A stretch of 64,000 nt of DNA, taken from JACQQW01 sp964520655 (GTDB taxonomy: Bacteria > Omnitrophota > Gorgyraeia > Zapsychrales > Fredricksoniimonadaceae). Positions 41,200 through 50,440 of the stretch are shown piece by piece. Made by a program: the position numbers and the translations under genes. The DNA is taken from NCBI GenBank assembly GCA_964520655.1, contig CAZFNI010000009.1:22127-86126 (forward strand), read 5' to 3'. Positions within the stretch are counted from its first letter, which is position 1. Each line of letters begins with the position of its first letter. The notes below the pieces were generated by a model that searched no databases, was not told the DNA's origin, and saw only the letters and a list, made by a program, of their open reading frames with translations.

Positions 41200-42741
41200 A
41201 TGATAGCCTGGTTTGAATCCATACAACTCATTGTCTTCATCACCGTCGGGGTTATCTTCACCGGTATCCTGTTCTATCTGTTAAGCGCCCTCTCCGGGCG
41301 CAACCAGACCATACGCCAGATGCTCGAAGAACATGAAAAACTCATGCGTTCTTTTAATGAACTTGACGAACAAGCCAAGCTCATTGTCCGCACCGATCTG
41401 GAACTCAACAAAGCCCAGGAAGAGCTCGACAAACGGTTAAACGGCATCAATGCCCTGCAACGGGCCTCCCGGCAGATCGCCCAGGCATTGAACGAAGCCG
41501 AAATATTCCAGCGGCTGGGTCCGGACCTGTTTGAAGAACTCGGGTTCTCGCTTTTGCTCATCGCATCATTTGACGAACATGGCCCGGCGCGCAAACGCAT
41601 CAGCCTGAACATCCCTGACGACAAAATTTCCGGGATCCTGAGCCGGTTTGAAAAGGACGATAGGCTAAAAGTCGCCCTCAGCGAACGGCACACCTTTTCC
41701 TCTAACAATGCATCCCGCACCAGCAAAGAAAAGATCATTACTATTTTTGAAGCAGAACATTTTATCCTTGCTCCTATTTATACCCAGAACAGCACGACGG
41801 GTTTTGTTTTTGTGGGCAACCGCTACAATGCCCCGCCCGTCACGCAGGGCGACGAAGAGCTGATCGGGATCTTAGCCGGCCAGATCGGACAGAACATCGC
41901 CAACGCCCAGTTGTTCGAGAAAGTCTTCCGCTCCTCGCAGGAACTGGAATTAAAGGTCAAGGAACGCACCAAACAATTGGCCAGCGCGCTGGAACAGGTC
42001 AAAGAGATCAGCCAGAAGAAATCTGAATTCATCTCGGCCGTCTCCCACGAGCTGCGTACCCCGTTGACCTCGATCAAAGGCTATGCCGCGATCCTTCTGG
42101 CAGGCAAGATCGGCGCTATCCCTGACGCTGTCAAGGAGCGCTTAGCCAAGATCAACACCCACTCGGATAATCTGGTTTCCATGATCAATAACCTGCTCGA
42201 CATCGCCCGTATCGAATCCGGCCGCGTTGAACTGAAATTCGACCTAAAATCCGCCAAGGCCATGGTCGACAATGTTGCCGACCTTTTGACACCGCAGATC
42301 AAGGACAAAGAGATCAAACTGTCTGTCAATCTGCCGCCCAATATCAATACGGTCTATGTCGACCTTTCCCACGCGGAACGCATTTTTATCAACCTGATCA
42401 ATAACGCGATCAAGTTCACCCCCAAAGCCGGAGCCATACAGGTCTCGGCCTCCTCGGTGATCGATAAAGGGTACGCGACATTTTATGTCACCGACACCGG
42501 GATCGGCATCGCACCCGATGATGCAAAAAAACTTTTCGATGAATTCTTCAGGGTGGATAACGAGATCAACCAGAACGTCAAAGGGACGGGGCTTGGGTTG
42601 TCCCTGGCCAAGAACATCGTCGAGGCCCACCGCGGCACGATCCATGTCAAAAGCCAGGTCGGCAGCGGCACAACATTCTCTTTCACCCTGCCCACGACTA
42701 AAGAAGCTTATGAATCCGCCGGCTATAAGACCGCCGCGTAG
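41200..42741 (+). CDS. Membrane-anchored GAF histidine kinase
   Basis: 513 residues. One N-terminal helix (about 8-30) anchors it. A coiled coil (35-90) leads to a GAF-like domain (about 95-250). HisKA follows with the phosphorylated His in AVSHELRTPLTSIKGYA (about 276), and then HATPase_c with NNAIKF, DTGIGIAPDDA and GTGLGLSLAKNI. All catalytic boxes are intact. It lies between a FIST protein and a receiver-GGDEF protein, 9 nt apart from the latter, so the three probably form one pathway. Confidence 0.94.
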   Translation: MIAWFESIQLIVFITVGVIFTGILFYLLSALSGRNQTIRQMLEEHEKLMRSFNELDEQAKLIVRTDLELNKAQEELDKRLNGINALQRASRQIAQALNEAEIFQRLGPDLFEELGFSLLLIASFDEHGPARKRISLNIPDDKISGILSRFEKDDRLKVALSERHTFSSNNASRTSKEKIITIFEAEHFILAPIYTQNSTTGFVFVGNRYNAPPVTQGDEELIGILAGQIGQNIANAQLFEKVFRSSQELELKVKERTKQLASALEQVKEISQKKSEFISAVSHELRTPLTSIKGYAAILLAGKIGAIPDAVKERLAKINTHSDNLVSMINNLLDIARIESGRVELKFDLKSAKAMVDNVADLLTPQIKDKEIKLSVNLPPNINTVYVDLSHAERIFINLINNAIKFTPKAGAIQVSASSVIDKGYATFYVTDTGIGIAPDDAKKLFDEFFRVDNEINQNVKGTGLGLSLAKNIVEAHRGTIHVKSQVGSGTTFSFTLPTTKEAYESAGYKTAA

Positions 42742-42750
42742 AAAGACAAT

Positions 42751-43680
42751 ATGCGTAAACAAAAGATCCTGATCATTGATGATGATTCCGACATCTTAGA
42801 CGTCTTGAACTTAAGCCTTTCCGAACATTTCACCATTTTCCAGGCGCACAACGGCAAAGAAGGTCTGGAACTGGTGCGCTCCAAAGTCCCGGACCTTGTC
42901 ATCACCGACTACATGATGCCTGTGCTTAATGGACCGCAATTCCTGCGCGAACTGCGCAAAGACGTCCTGCTACGCCACCTTCCGGTCATCATGCTGACGG
43001 GAAAAGGCGATACCAAGGACATGGTCACCGGCATCGAAGCGGGAGCGGATGACTATATCGTCAAACCGTTCGAACCGGAAGCGCTCCTGGCGCGTATCAA
43101 GATGATCTTAAACCGCACCATGCGCTCGCTGGACGCCAATCCCCTGACAAGACTTCCTGGAAACACCTCCATCATGGACGAGATCCAGAACTATATTGAT
43201 TCCGGGACACTGTTCGCCGTTGGCTACGCTGACCTTGATAAATTCAAGGTCTATAATGATAAATATGGATTTGAAAAAGGCGACGAGGTCATCCGCACCA
43301 CAGCGCGGGTCATTGTTGAAGCCACCCAGAAGATCACCAACGACAAAGGTTTCGTCGGACATATCGGCGGGGACGATTTTGTATTCATCTGCGAGGACAA
43401 GTTCGCCGACTTAGTCAGCCAATCCATCATTGATGCATTCGACGCGGCGGCCCCAGGTTTCTATAACGACGAGGATCGCGCGGCGGGATTTATCCTGGGA
43501 AAAGACCGCCAGGGCAATGAAACAAAAGCAGGGTTGGTATCCATTTCGATCGGGATCGTCAGCAACCGCGACTCCAATATCACTCACGTGGCCCAGATCG
43601 GCGAATTCGGAGCAGAATTAAAGAAATTCGCCAAGAATGTTTCCAAAAGCAATTTCGTGCGCAACCAAAGAAAGAATTAA
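42751..43680 (+). CDS. Response regulator with GGDDF-variant diguanylate cyclase domain
   Basis: 309 residues. The receiver (1-122) is complete: IDDDSD pocket, Asp53 in LVITDYMMP, Thr in MLTGKG, Lys in VKPFE. The output domain (about 130-305) has the GGDEF fold (GYADLDKFKVYNDKYGFEKGDEVI), but the active loop reads GGDDF (206-210), with Asp for the metal-binding Glu. It may be a weak cyclase or a c-di-GMP-independent output. It is the likely target of the kinase immediately upstream. Confidence 0.92.
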   Translation: MRKQKILIIDDDSDILDVLNLSLSEHFTIFQAHNGKEGLELVRSKVPDLVITDYMMPVLNGPQFLRELRKDVLLRHLPVIMLTGKGDTKDMVTGIEAGADDYIVKPFEPEALLARIKMILNRTMRSLDANPLTRLPGNTSIMDEIQNYIDSGTLFAVGYADLDKFKVYNDKYGFEKGDEVIRTTARVIVEATQKITNDKGFVGHIGGDDFVFICEDKFADLVSQSIIDAFDAAAPGFYNDEDRAAGFILGKDRQGNETKAGLVSISIGIVSNRDSNITHVAQIGEFGAELKKFAKNVSKSNFVRNQRKN

Positions 43681-43683
43681 CCC

Positions 43684-44673
43684 GTGCTATCCGCAGGTGT
43701 AGATGCCATTGCGCTTGATACCAGGATATTCACGCTGTCGCAAAACGACATCGCCGCTGTCTGCGGCGCTTATGCCTTAGGCCCGCTGCTTGAGTTTGAA
43801 CAGGAAAGAAATATCCTGGTCTCCCACTCTAACTTCTTTGCTTTTGCCAAAACCACCCGTGGCAGCTATGCCCTTAAATTCTATCCTGCTGACGCATCAA
43901 GGAGACTTTCCGTCGAATACGCGTTAAACCAGTTCCTGACCCGTCGAGGATTTGATACCCCCCAGATGCATTGTACCAAGAAGGGCGTTGCTTATGTCCC
44001 CTGCCAGGGACGCCTGGCAGCCTGTTATGTTTACATCAAAGGACAGGAAGCATGGCTGCATATACATAAAAAAGGAGTGATCCGCCGCATCAATACTGCT
44101 CTTATGTCATTAAAAAAGACCCTCGAGCATTTATCGTCCAATATCCATTGCCCCAAACATGAGACTGTCCCGGCGGCCGTTGAATCCCTATTGCGATCAT
44201 CCAGTAATATAAACAACAGTGAAACCAAGAAATATTCTCTTCGTTCACTCAGGGAGATTTTCGCGGCATACCAGTCCCATCGCCGCTGCTTCACACGGCA
44301 AAAGCTTCACACCAACGCCTCGCTGACCAATCTTTTAGTCCGCGGAACTACAGTCCACACACTTGACCTCTCCCATATTGAGGATGGTTATTGTCTAAGC
44401 GACCTGGCAAGCCTGGTCATTTCATGCCACTTTTTCAACGTCCCACAACAAACCATATCATCGCTGATCGACGATTACGTTACTGTACACGGGAGAACGG
44501 AAAAATTCCCACTCGTGCTTGAAACACTGATTAAACTTGGTCTTGTGAAAGAATTATTGAAAACAATACGGCGGGAACAATCGCTTCCTGAATCATCACA
44601 TCCTGGGGCATTCACAACAACCTATGCTCGAATGCTGTCCCAACGCAGATTATTAATCCTTAAACTTCTCTAA
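43684..44673 (+). CDS. APH-fold kinase-like protein with altered catalytic loop
   Basis: 329 residues from a GTG at 43684, 3 nt after the preceding stop. The fold resembles aminoglycoside/homoserine kinases: a glycine-poor nucleotide loop, an ALKFYP strand with the ATP-binding Lys65 (about 64-69), and a C-terminal lobe with LDLSHIEDG (Asp228, metal-binding). The catalytic loop normally reads HGDLHPGN; here it is HTNASLTN (209-216), with Asn211 in place of the catalytic Asp. So it may be inactive or bind a ligand only. It overlaps the convergent asparagine-synthetase-like gene by 21 nt. Confidence 0.75.
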   Translation: MLSAGVDAIALDTRIFTLSQNDIAAVCGAYALGPLLEFEQERNILVSHSNFFAFAKTTRGSYALKFYPADASRRLSVEYALNQFLTRRGFDTPQMHCTKKGVAYVPCQGRLAACYVYIKGQEAWLHIHKKGVIRRINTALMSLKKTLEHLSSNIHCPKHETVPAAVESLLRSSSNINNSETKKYSLRSLREIFAAYQSHRRCFTRQKLHTNASLTNLLVRGTTVHTLDLSHIEDGYCLSDLASLVISCHFFNVPQQTISSLIDDYVTVHGRTEKFPLVLETLIKLGLVKELLKTIRREQSLPESSHPGAFTTTYARMLSQRRLLILKLL

Positions 44674-45624
44674 CCACATCCCCAAAGCAATCGCCCGCAG
44701 GGATCTATCATCGGACTTTGGAGGGCCAAGCTTTTTGATAGGCCGCGGCCAGGCGCGGCCCCCGTACACCTGAACAACAACAGCCCGGGCTGGATCCGGC
44801 ACCTGGTCCTCTCGCGCGGATGCCGGCGGCAAAAAAACCTTGGCGTTAGGGGCAAGAGCGCGCAATAACTGCTTATCCTTTCTCATGGCCTCTGTCAACT
44901 GCAGCGATAAATGGATCATCCTGTCCGATAAAAAAGGAGCAATGAACCTGCGCTTGTATTTTTTCGCGCATCTTTCATGGGCCTGCAGATGCAGGCGTGT
45001 TATATTGAATTTCTGCTGAAGGTCTTTAGGCCTATTCAACGACAAATCCCCAAACCATTCATCGCTGCCCATCCCCGAGACTAGGACCTCTCCTGCGTCT
45101 TTTGCCGAACATTTCCTTAACGCCGCCTCGACCAGCGCCAGGTCCAGGTCCAGGAGGGGTTCATCCGTCAGAACTGTCGCTGATGCGAATCCAGACAAGA
45201 ATTCTTTTACGGTTACGGAGATCACTCGGTGAGGAAGCCCTAAGCGTTTTGCCAGCAGAACAGCCCGGCGCACCGTCTTTAGATTAAAAGATTCGAACTG
45301 TACGGTAAGAGCGGATACGACAGCCCCTTGCTGACGGGCCAGCAACGCCAGCAGCATGGAATCGAACCCGCCGCTAAGCATTATGGTCCTCTTTTTCCCT
45401 TTCAGCGGTCCCATTGACGCGATCAGATCATCTTCAATGGTCCTCGGAAAGTCTTTTGCAGGGACCCTGGCATACGAAAAGACTTTACCGGCAGACTTGT
45501 ACTGGCCTTGTAGTAAAGAGCGATGAACCGGCAGGGCCCCATGCTCGATGAAATATCCCGCCATGGATATATCTACCCCTGAGGGCTTGCCGCAATTCAC
45601 ATCAATATACAGATCCTTACCCAT
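44653..45624 (-). CDS. Asparagine synthetase-like ATP pyrophosphatase, no glutaminase domain
   Basis: 323 residues, of which about 75-300 form the synthetase domain: PP-loop SGGFDS (84-89), SALTVQF, and VSGMGSDEWFGD. The first 70 residues are too short for an intact glutaminase domain and lack the N-terminal Cys. Such proteins activate a carboxylate as its adenylate and join it to an amine. The substrate is unknown. It is the last gene of the biosynthetic cluster and overlaps the radical SAM gene before it by 8 nt. A second, longer homologue lies at 46790. Confidence 0.85.
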   Translation of the reverse strand: MGKDLYIDVNCGKPSGVDISMAGYFIEHGALPVHRSLLQGQYKSAGKVFSYARVPAKDFPRTIEDDLIASMGPLKGKKRTIMLSGGFDSMLLALLARQQGAVVSALTVQFESFNLKTVRRAVLLAKRLGLPHRVISVTVKEFLSGFASATVLTDEPLLDLDLALVEAALRKCSAKDAGEVLVSGMGSDEWFGDLSLNRPKDLQQKFNITRLHLQAHERCAKKYKRRFIAPFLSDRMIHLSLQLTEAMRKDKQLLRALAPNAKVFLPPASAREDQVPDPARAVVVQVYGGRAWPRPIKKLGPPKSDDRSLRAIALGMWLEKFKD

Positions 45625-46777
45625 TACCCTTTGGGCCTGCCTTTGCTTTCGTTATCTTTTCATACAGCATTTGATTCACTGATACAAAACTGCAGTAACG
45701 GCATTCCTGCCATTTGGAAGAACAGGTATGAATGCCTTGCGAGGCTTCTTTAAGCGTGGCATGAAGGAAATCATTATCGAACCATATGTCCTTATACCGT
45801 CGTTCATTCACGTTCCCGGCAACACACACGCCGACATTGTCGCAGGGAGCCACAACGCGTCCTTTCTCATCGATATGACTGTAGAACCACCCCATGTTGC
45901 AATGGATCTCCCCGCCGGTAGAATCGTAGAACAAAAGCCTGTCATTATGCGTCGAAGAATGTTCCAGGGAAACCACATTATTGAACATTTGACCACGGCT
46001 TAAGAGATCATCAAGCTTCTTAATATCCGATGTGAAAGAGAACGATCGTTGCAGCGCGTCCTTGACGATCTGGTGCAGCTCCTTCAGCTGCTCCTGGGAA
46101 AAGAACAGGGAACGCGTTTCCTCCGTCGCCTTGAAAAAACGGATGATCACGTGATCGACCCCGCGCTTGTTGGCCATATCAAGGAATTCCGGAAGCTCCT
46201 GATAATTGTAGTTGTAGACGACAAAAGACAAGACGATCTTCGGTTTGCCGTATTTCTCTCTCAAATGCAGGAGCCGGTCGATGTTCTTTAACACCCTGGT
46301 CATGGATGCCTGCTTGCCGTGCACCTGTTGGAAAGAGGCTTCCCTCATCGCCGAGAAATTGACCGTCAAGCGTTCGGCAAAACATAGCGCGCGCAAACTT
46401 TTGGGATCCGTGTCATAGTCCAAATGCGTATAAGCGATCAGCCGCATGCCAAGATCATGGACTTTCTCAAATGCTTCTTTCCAAAAAGGATATACTGTCG
46501 TCTCCCCGCCTTCCAAATTGATCTCATCAACACCTATGTCGCGGCAATCTTCCAGAACACTTTCAAGCACGGGATAATCAAGCCGCTTCCCCTTGGCCTG
46601 GTCTTTGACCAGCGGGGAGAAATACCAGCAAAACTCACATTTATAGCTGCAGGCGCTTGTAACGTGGATATTGACCGATTTAGGACCGATCAAAGGTTTG
46701 CCTTGGATCGCACTTTGGATGCGCAGCTTCTCTCTGATCTTGGGATCGATCTGGTCCATCCTTACGAATTCATTCAT
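45617..46777 (-). CDS. Radical SAM protein with C-terminal SPASM-like cysteines
   Basis: 386 residues from the ATG at 46777, which has GGGGAG five nt upstream. The radical SAM triad is CSYKCEFC (Cys43, Cys47, Cys50), followed by NLEGGETTVYP and typical TIM-barrel strands. The C-terminal part holds further Cys residues (CNMGW, APCDNVGVC, TCSSKWQECRYC), as in SPASM/twitch enzymes with extra Fe-S clusters that modify peptides or small molecules. It lies between the two asparagine-synthetase-like genes. Substrate unknown. Confidence 0.9.
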   Translation of the reverse strand: MNEFVRMDQIDPKIREKLRIQSAIQGKPLIGPKSVNIHVTSACSYKCEFCWYFSPLVKDQAKGKRLDYPVLESVLEDCRDIGVDEINLEGGETTVYPFWKEAFEKVHDLGMRLIAYTHLDYDTDPKSLRALCFAERLTVNFSAMREASFQQVHGKQASMTRVLKNIDRLLHLREKYGKPKIVLSFVVYNYNYQELPEFLDMANKRGVDHVIIRFFKATEETRSLFFSQEQLKELHQIVKDALQRSFSFTSDIKKLDDLLSRGQMFNNVVSLEHSSTHNDRLLFYDSTGGEIHCNMGWFYSHIDEKGRVVAPCDNVGVCVAGNVNERRYKDIWFDNDFLHATLKEASQGIHTCSSKWQECRYCSFVSVNQMLYEKITKAKAGPKGNG

Positions 46778-46789
46778 GATCACTCCCCA

Positions 46790-48505
46790 TTATCGGTTTA
46801 TGCTGCTTCTTAATTTTTCGTACACATTCTTATTCGACCGGCACCAGTGATAGAACACGATCGATCCCGATAATCTCTGGGACAGCACAAAAGGGTTAAG
46901 CGCCACTATCCCATTCTCTTTTAAGAACATCTTGAAATCGGCGGGATCATCGACATTTTCGGCGATCATCTTCTCGATATACCCCCGACCCGTCACTGTT
47001 TTCCCGGAGTCGTTTTTCCGGACATCCCTTCCCGCGACAGGGAACTTGTAGAATTCCGGGAAGAAACGCTGGTAGATCCCATAATACGCCTGGTAACGAA
47101 GGAAGAATCCATCTTCCAGCGACAATAACACGGACAAGAACTTCGCATCAACGAACGGCATCAATTTGCCGTATTCGAAGAACTGGGTCGGTCTCGCCCA
47201 GAATTTCCCATGATACACATTCACATAACTGCGCCCGATCTGCGTCACGTAAGCGAATTGACAAACCCTGCTTTTAAGCATGCCCTTATTGGAACCGCTA
47301 TCCAAAGAAGGAAAGAGCGATCTCATGCTCCCTGTTTTTAGCATTGTGGACACAACGTGAGGTTTAAAGATCTTTCGCGCTGTTTCCTGATGATCCAGGC
47401 CCATGGCTTTCCTAAACTCAACGATCGGCTGCGACAGAAGGCCGTTAGCGAACTGCCCGCCGAACTTTGGATACCGGCATAACGGAACCCCCAGCTGGCG
47501 GCGCTTGCGCACAAGAGCAGCGTTCGCATAGCCCGCATGTCGGTCTTTGCCAAAACGCGTCTGGAACTTATACACATAATCCTGCGCGCTGTCGCCTTTG
47601 GTCTTCTCGACATAATGCTTGAGATGGTATCTTCTCGCGAAACGCCGCGCACAATCGACGTCCTCATCATCAATGTGGAATGTGATGGCCGTGACCTCTT
47701 TTTTTAATTCCATTAAATGCGCGATGATAAAACGCGTGTCCAGCCCCCCGGTCAGATCCGCATAAGCCTGTTGGCCTGGGGTCATCAAGGAAACAGCTTC
47801 ACGGAATGCGTCTTTCAACAAGACGGTCTTCTTTAAAGGGGAAAGACCAGCGGTTCGTGCTTGTTGGAAAATGCCATACCGTTCAATGCCAACCGTTCTT
47901 AACGACACACTGACGATCGAACCCGACTCTTGATTATGCAACCCTTTAAAGAACGTCCTGCCTTGCGGCACCAGGCCGTACACAAAAAAATCAACGATAC
48001 TGGCTAGATCCGCCTCTTGATCATGTCCCATCTCAACGATCGGCTCGGCTTCCGTGCAAAAAAAGAATGTCTTGCCCGCCTGCTGTAAATACATCGGCGA
48101 TAATCCCAGGATATCGTTGATTAAAAATACCCTGCCGCGATCGATCACAATGACATTAAAAATGCCCCGAAGGTCTTTGGCAAAGTCCAGGGAACGTTCC
48201 TTGCGATACTTTTCTAAAACCCACCGGGCCAGACCTGATCTAGCGGTTAAATGGATCGCCTTATCTTGATACGCATGGATATTCCCGATAACAAAACACG
48301 CTTGATCATTTATCTTATCCGTATAAAAGAATCTTTCTGCATCTTTATTTTGGGCATGCTCGTAAAACAAATAAATATTCTTGGATTCCCAGCACACATA
48401 GGACACCGCGGCCTTATCGCCCCCGATAAAAGCAGATGCCATGCCGTCTTTGATCGACTTGCTGATCACTCCCTCCAATGCGCAGGCGCCAAAGACCCTT
48501 AACAT
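46790..48505 (-). CDS. Asparagine synthetase homologue lacking the glutaminase Cys
   Basis: 571 residues in two domains. The N-terminal Ntn-type domain (1-215) keeps fold motifs (GIFNVIVIDRGRVFLINDILGLSPMYL region), but begins MLRVFG, so the Cys2 nucleophile needed for glutamine hydrolysis is missing. The synthetase domain has LTGGLDTRF (251-259) as PP-loop and FHIDDEDVDCARRF after it. This pattern matches beta-lactam synthetase and lasso-peptide cyclase relatives, which use the adenylate for internal amide bonds. It may thus form an amide or ring without ammonia. RBS AGAGG before the ATG. Confidence 0.85.
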   Translation of the reverse strand: MLRVFGACALEGVISKSIKDGMASAFIGGDKAAVSYVCWESKNIYLFYEHAQNKDAERFFYTDKINDQACFVIGNIHAYQDKAIHLTARSGLARWVLEKYRKERSLDFAKDLRGIFNVIVIDRGRVFLINDILGLSPMYLQQAGKTFFFCTEAEPIVEMGHDQEADLASIVDFFVYGLVPQGRTFFKGLHNQESGSIVSVSLRTVGIERYGIFQQARTAGLSPLKKTVLLKDAFREAVSLMTPGQQAYADLTGGLDTRFIIAHLMELKKEVTAITFHIDDEDVDCARRFARRYHLKHYVEKTKGDSAQDYVYKFQTRFGKDRHAGYANAALVRKRRQLGVPLCRYPKFGGQFANGLLSQPIVEFRKAMGLDHQETARKIFKPHVVSTMLKTGSMRSLFPSLDSGSNKGMLKSRVCQFAYVTQIGRSYVNVYHGKFWARPTQFFEYGKLMPFVDAKFLSVLLSLEDGFFLRYQAYYGIYQRFFPEFYKFPVAGRDVRKNDSGKTVTGRGYIEKMIAENVDDPADFKMFLKENGIVALNPFVLSQRLSGSIVFYHWCRSNKNVYEKLRSSINR

Positions 48506-49224
48506 TTCAATGCCTCTTGTTTGATCAGATCAGAGAACAGGAGAAGTCTCCATATGCCTCGCTCCATGGAAACCGCGACCTGCCTGAAAAAACTTGTCAG
48601 TTCTTTTCGCGATGAGGCGTTCTTAAAATCCGCGTGATGCGTCAACACGCCAAGCAGCGATGAACGCTTGGGATTCCTGGCCAGATTCTCGATCACGAAT
48701 GACGCAGGGTTGATGGCCGCCACATTGTATTCATAGCGGGTAAATGAGATCTCCGCCGGCAGGTCGATCATCCCGGATCTCTTTTTAAGCGCATTCTTCC
48801 CGGCAGAGAATATCTTAAACTGTTCTTCACATAAAATATCCCATGTTTCCTGGTTATACCCGTGGTAAGGCGGGACAAAAGCCGGCGTAAAAAGATCGCC
48901 AAAAGAGGATCTCATGAATTGAAGCCCCTGTTGAATATCACTGCGCTGCTGGCTGACCGAACGCAGAGGCCCAAATTCATACTTTCTGCCAAACTCTGAT
49001 GAATGATTAGCATGCTGCCAGCCGTGCTGGACTATGTCAAGCAGCTGAGGGGTCTTCTCTTTGGCCTTGCGTAAAAAGCGTATGAACGGTTTATCCATTC
49101 TGGCGGGAATGACCGCGTAGATCACAGGGACGGCATGGTCCCGTGCGGTATCAAAAAAAAACTGGAACTTCTTATCCAGCGTACAAGCATCGTCATTACG
49201 TATAAAAATATGGGCACGAGGCAT
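48499..49224 (-). CDS. Polysaccharide deacetylase-like protein (NodB fold)
   Basis: About 241 residues from the ATG at 49224 (an ATG at 49260 would add 12). The NodB-type motifs are visible: IRNDDA with the Asp pair, HGWQHANHSSEFG with the metal-binding His pair, FVPPYHGYN replacing RxPYG, and LTHHADF with the last His. It probably removes an acetyl group from an amino sugar or a related N-acyl bond. There is no signal peptide, so it acts in the cytoplasm on a precursor. It overlaps the next gene by 7 nt. Confidence 0.85.
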   Translation of the reverse strand: MPRAHIFIRNDDACTLDKKFQFFFDTARDHAVPVIYAVIPARMDKPFIRFLRKAKEKTPQLLDIVQHGWQHANHSSEFGRKYEFGPLRSVSQQRSDIQQGLQFMRSSFGDLFTPAFVPPYHGYNQETWDILCEEQFKIFSAGKNALKKRSGMIDLPAEISFTRYEYNVAAINPASFVIENLARNPKRSSLLGVLTHHADFKNASSRKELTSFFRQVAVSMERGIWRLLLFSDLIKQEALKC

Positions 49225-49231
49225 CGGATAA

Positions 49232-49239
49232 AGTATACT
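49232..49239. promoter_or_regulatory. Palindromic AGTATACT, possible shared -10 element of two divergent genes
   Basis: The 8-bp palindrome reads TATACT on both strands. It lies 14 bp before the plus-strand glycosyltransferase ATG (49253) and 8 bp before the minus-strand ATG at 49224. Both genes could use it as -10 box in opposite directions, the minus transcript being leaderless. No clear -35 boxes were found, so this is tentative. Confidence 0.4.
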
Positions 49240-49252
49240 ATCTTCGACATCA

Positions 49253-50440
49253 ATGCGCATCCTATTTCATTACACTCACAAACAGACCCTGGGGCACACA
49301 ACCCGCAGCGCCGCGCTTGCCAGCGCGATCTGCCGGCGCAAAGATACCAAGCTTACCGTCTTGCAAGGCGGGGTTCCCCAACCGTTCATCCGGTTCCCCA
49401 AGGATTGCCAAGTTATCGACATCCCCTATCCCTTCGACACCCGTTCGAGTTTTCAAACCAGACCCGAGACGATCAGCGCTGGACAGAGGGCAAAATTCGT
49501 ACTCCAAACCGCGGCTGATCTTTCCCCTGATGTGTTTATCACCGAATTCTATCCCTTCGGCCGCTCCAACTACACCCAGGAATTATTAGCGACCCTGCGC
49601 TTTTTGCGCAAAAAGGGGGTGCGCATCATCTCCAGCATTGGATATCCTTTGATCTCTGACCTGGAACGGCTGCAAGATAGGACATTTTTCGCGTTCTTCA
49701 TCGCGCTTTTGGGTCTCTATGATGATCTATTGATCCATACTCCCTTGGGGTTGGAGGACCCTTACTATCACCGAACGATCACGAACAAACCCATTGCCGA
49801 TCTTTACGCCGCTGTCATGAAAAAACTAGCGCCCAAGATCACCAATACGGGGTATATCTTCCCAGAGCCCGTGATCGTCAACGGCGATAAGATCCCAGCA
49901 ATGGAAGGATCCCTGCCGCTGGTCGTTGTCAGCCGCGGCGGCGGCGCCGTCTACCCCAATATCATCTTAAAGGCCATTGAAGCGCATCGACTGCTTAAAC
50001 AAAGAACACGAATGATCATTGCTTGCGGCCCGGCGACCACACCTGAAGAAACAACCCTTTTTCGCCAACACCTTAAACCTCAAGACGAGGGAAACATTGT
50101 TTTAGCCGGACACCTGGATAATCTTTCTGATCTGCTGCGAAACGCCCAGGCCTCCATCAGCCTCAGCGGCTATAATACATCCGTCCAGCTCATGCGTTTT
50201 GGGACACCTTCGATCTTAGTCCCCTATCGCAGCAATGCCTCTAAGAATACGACCAATGACCAGATCGCCCGCGCGCAATTGATGCAGGAACGTTTTAACA
50301 GCAGCATCCTTTCCTATGACGATCTGACACCACAGGTCCTCGCATCGGCGATAGAAGAACAAATGTCCCGCGTCCGTCCTAAACCCGCGCCGGAAAACTG
50401 GTTTGGCGGGGCGGATACTTCCGCCAAACTTATCGCTTAA
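49253..50440 (+). CDS. Glycosyltransferase of MurG/GT28-like GT-B fold
   Basis: 395 residues with a GT-B two-domain layout: an N-terminal acceptor domain starting FHYTHKQTLGHTTRSAALAS, where GHTTR replaces the Gly-rich loop, and a C-terminal nucleotide-sugar domain from about 220 (LPLVVVSRGGGAVYP, LAGHLDNLSDLLRNAQASISLSGYNTSVQLMRFGTPSILVPY). The last motif is typical for GT28. It probably adds an amino sugar to the cluster product. It is the only plus-strand gene in the cluster; its 3' end overlaps the convergent radical SAM gene by 11 nt. Confidence 0.88.
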   Translation: MRILFHYTHKQTLGHTTRSAALASAICRRKDTKLTVLQGGVPQPFIRFPKDCQVIDIPYPFDTRSSFQTRPETISAGQRAKFVLQTAADLSPDVFITEFYPFGRSNYTQELLATLRFLRKKGVRIISSIGYPLISDLERLQDRTFFAFFIALLGLYDDLLIHTPLGLEDPYYHRTITNKPIADLYAAVMKKLAPKITNTGYIFPEPVIVNGDKIPAMEGSLPLVVVSRGGGAVYPNIILKAIEAHRLLKQRTRMIIACGPATTPEETTLFRQHLKPQDEGNIVLAGHLDNLSDLLRNAQASISLSGYNTSVQLMRFGTPSILVPYRSNASKNTTNDQIARAQLMQERFNSSILSYDDLTPQVLASAIEEQMSRVRPKPAPENWFGGADTSAKLIA

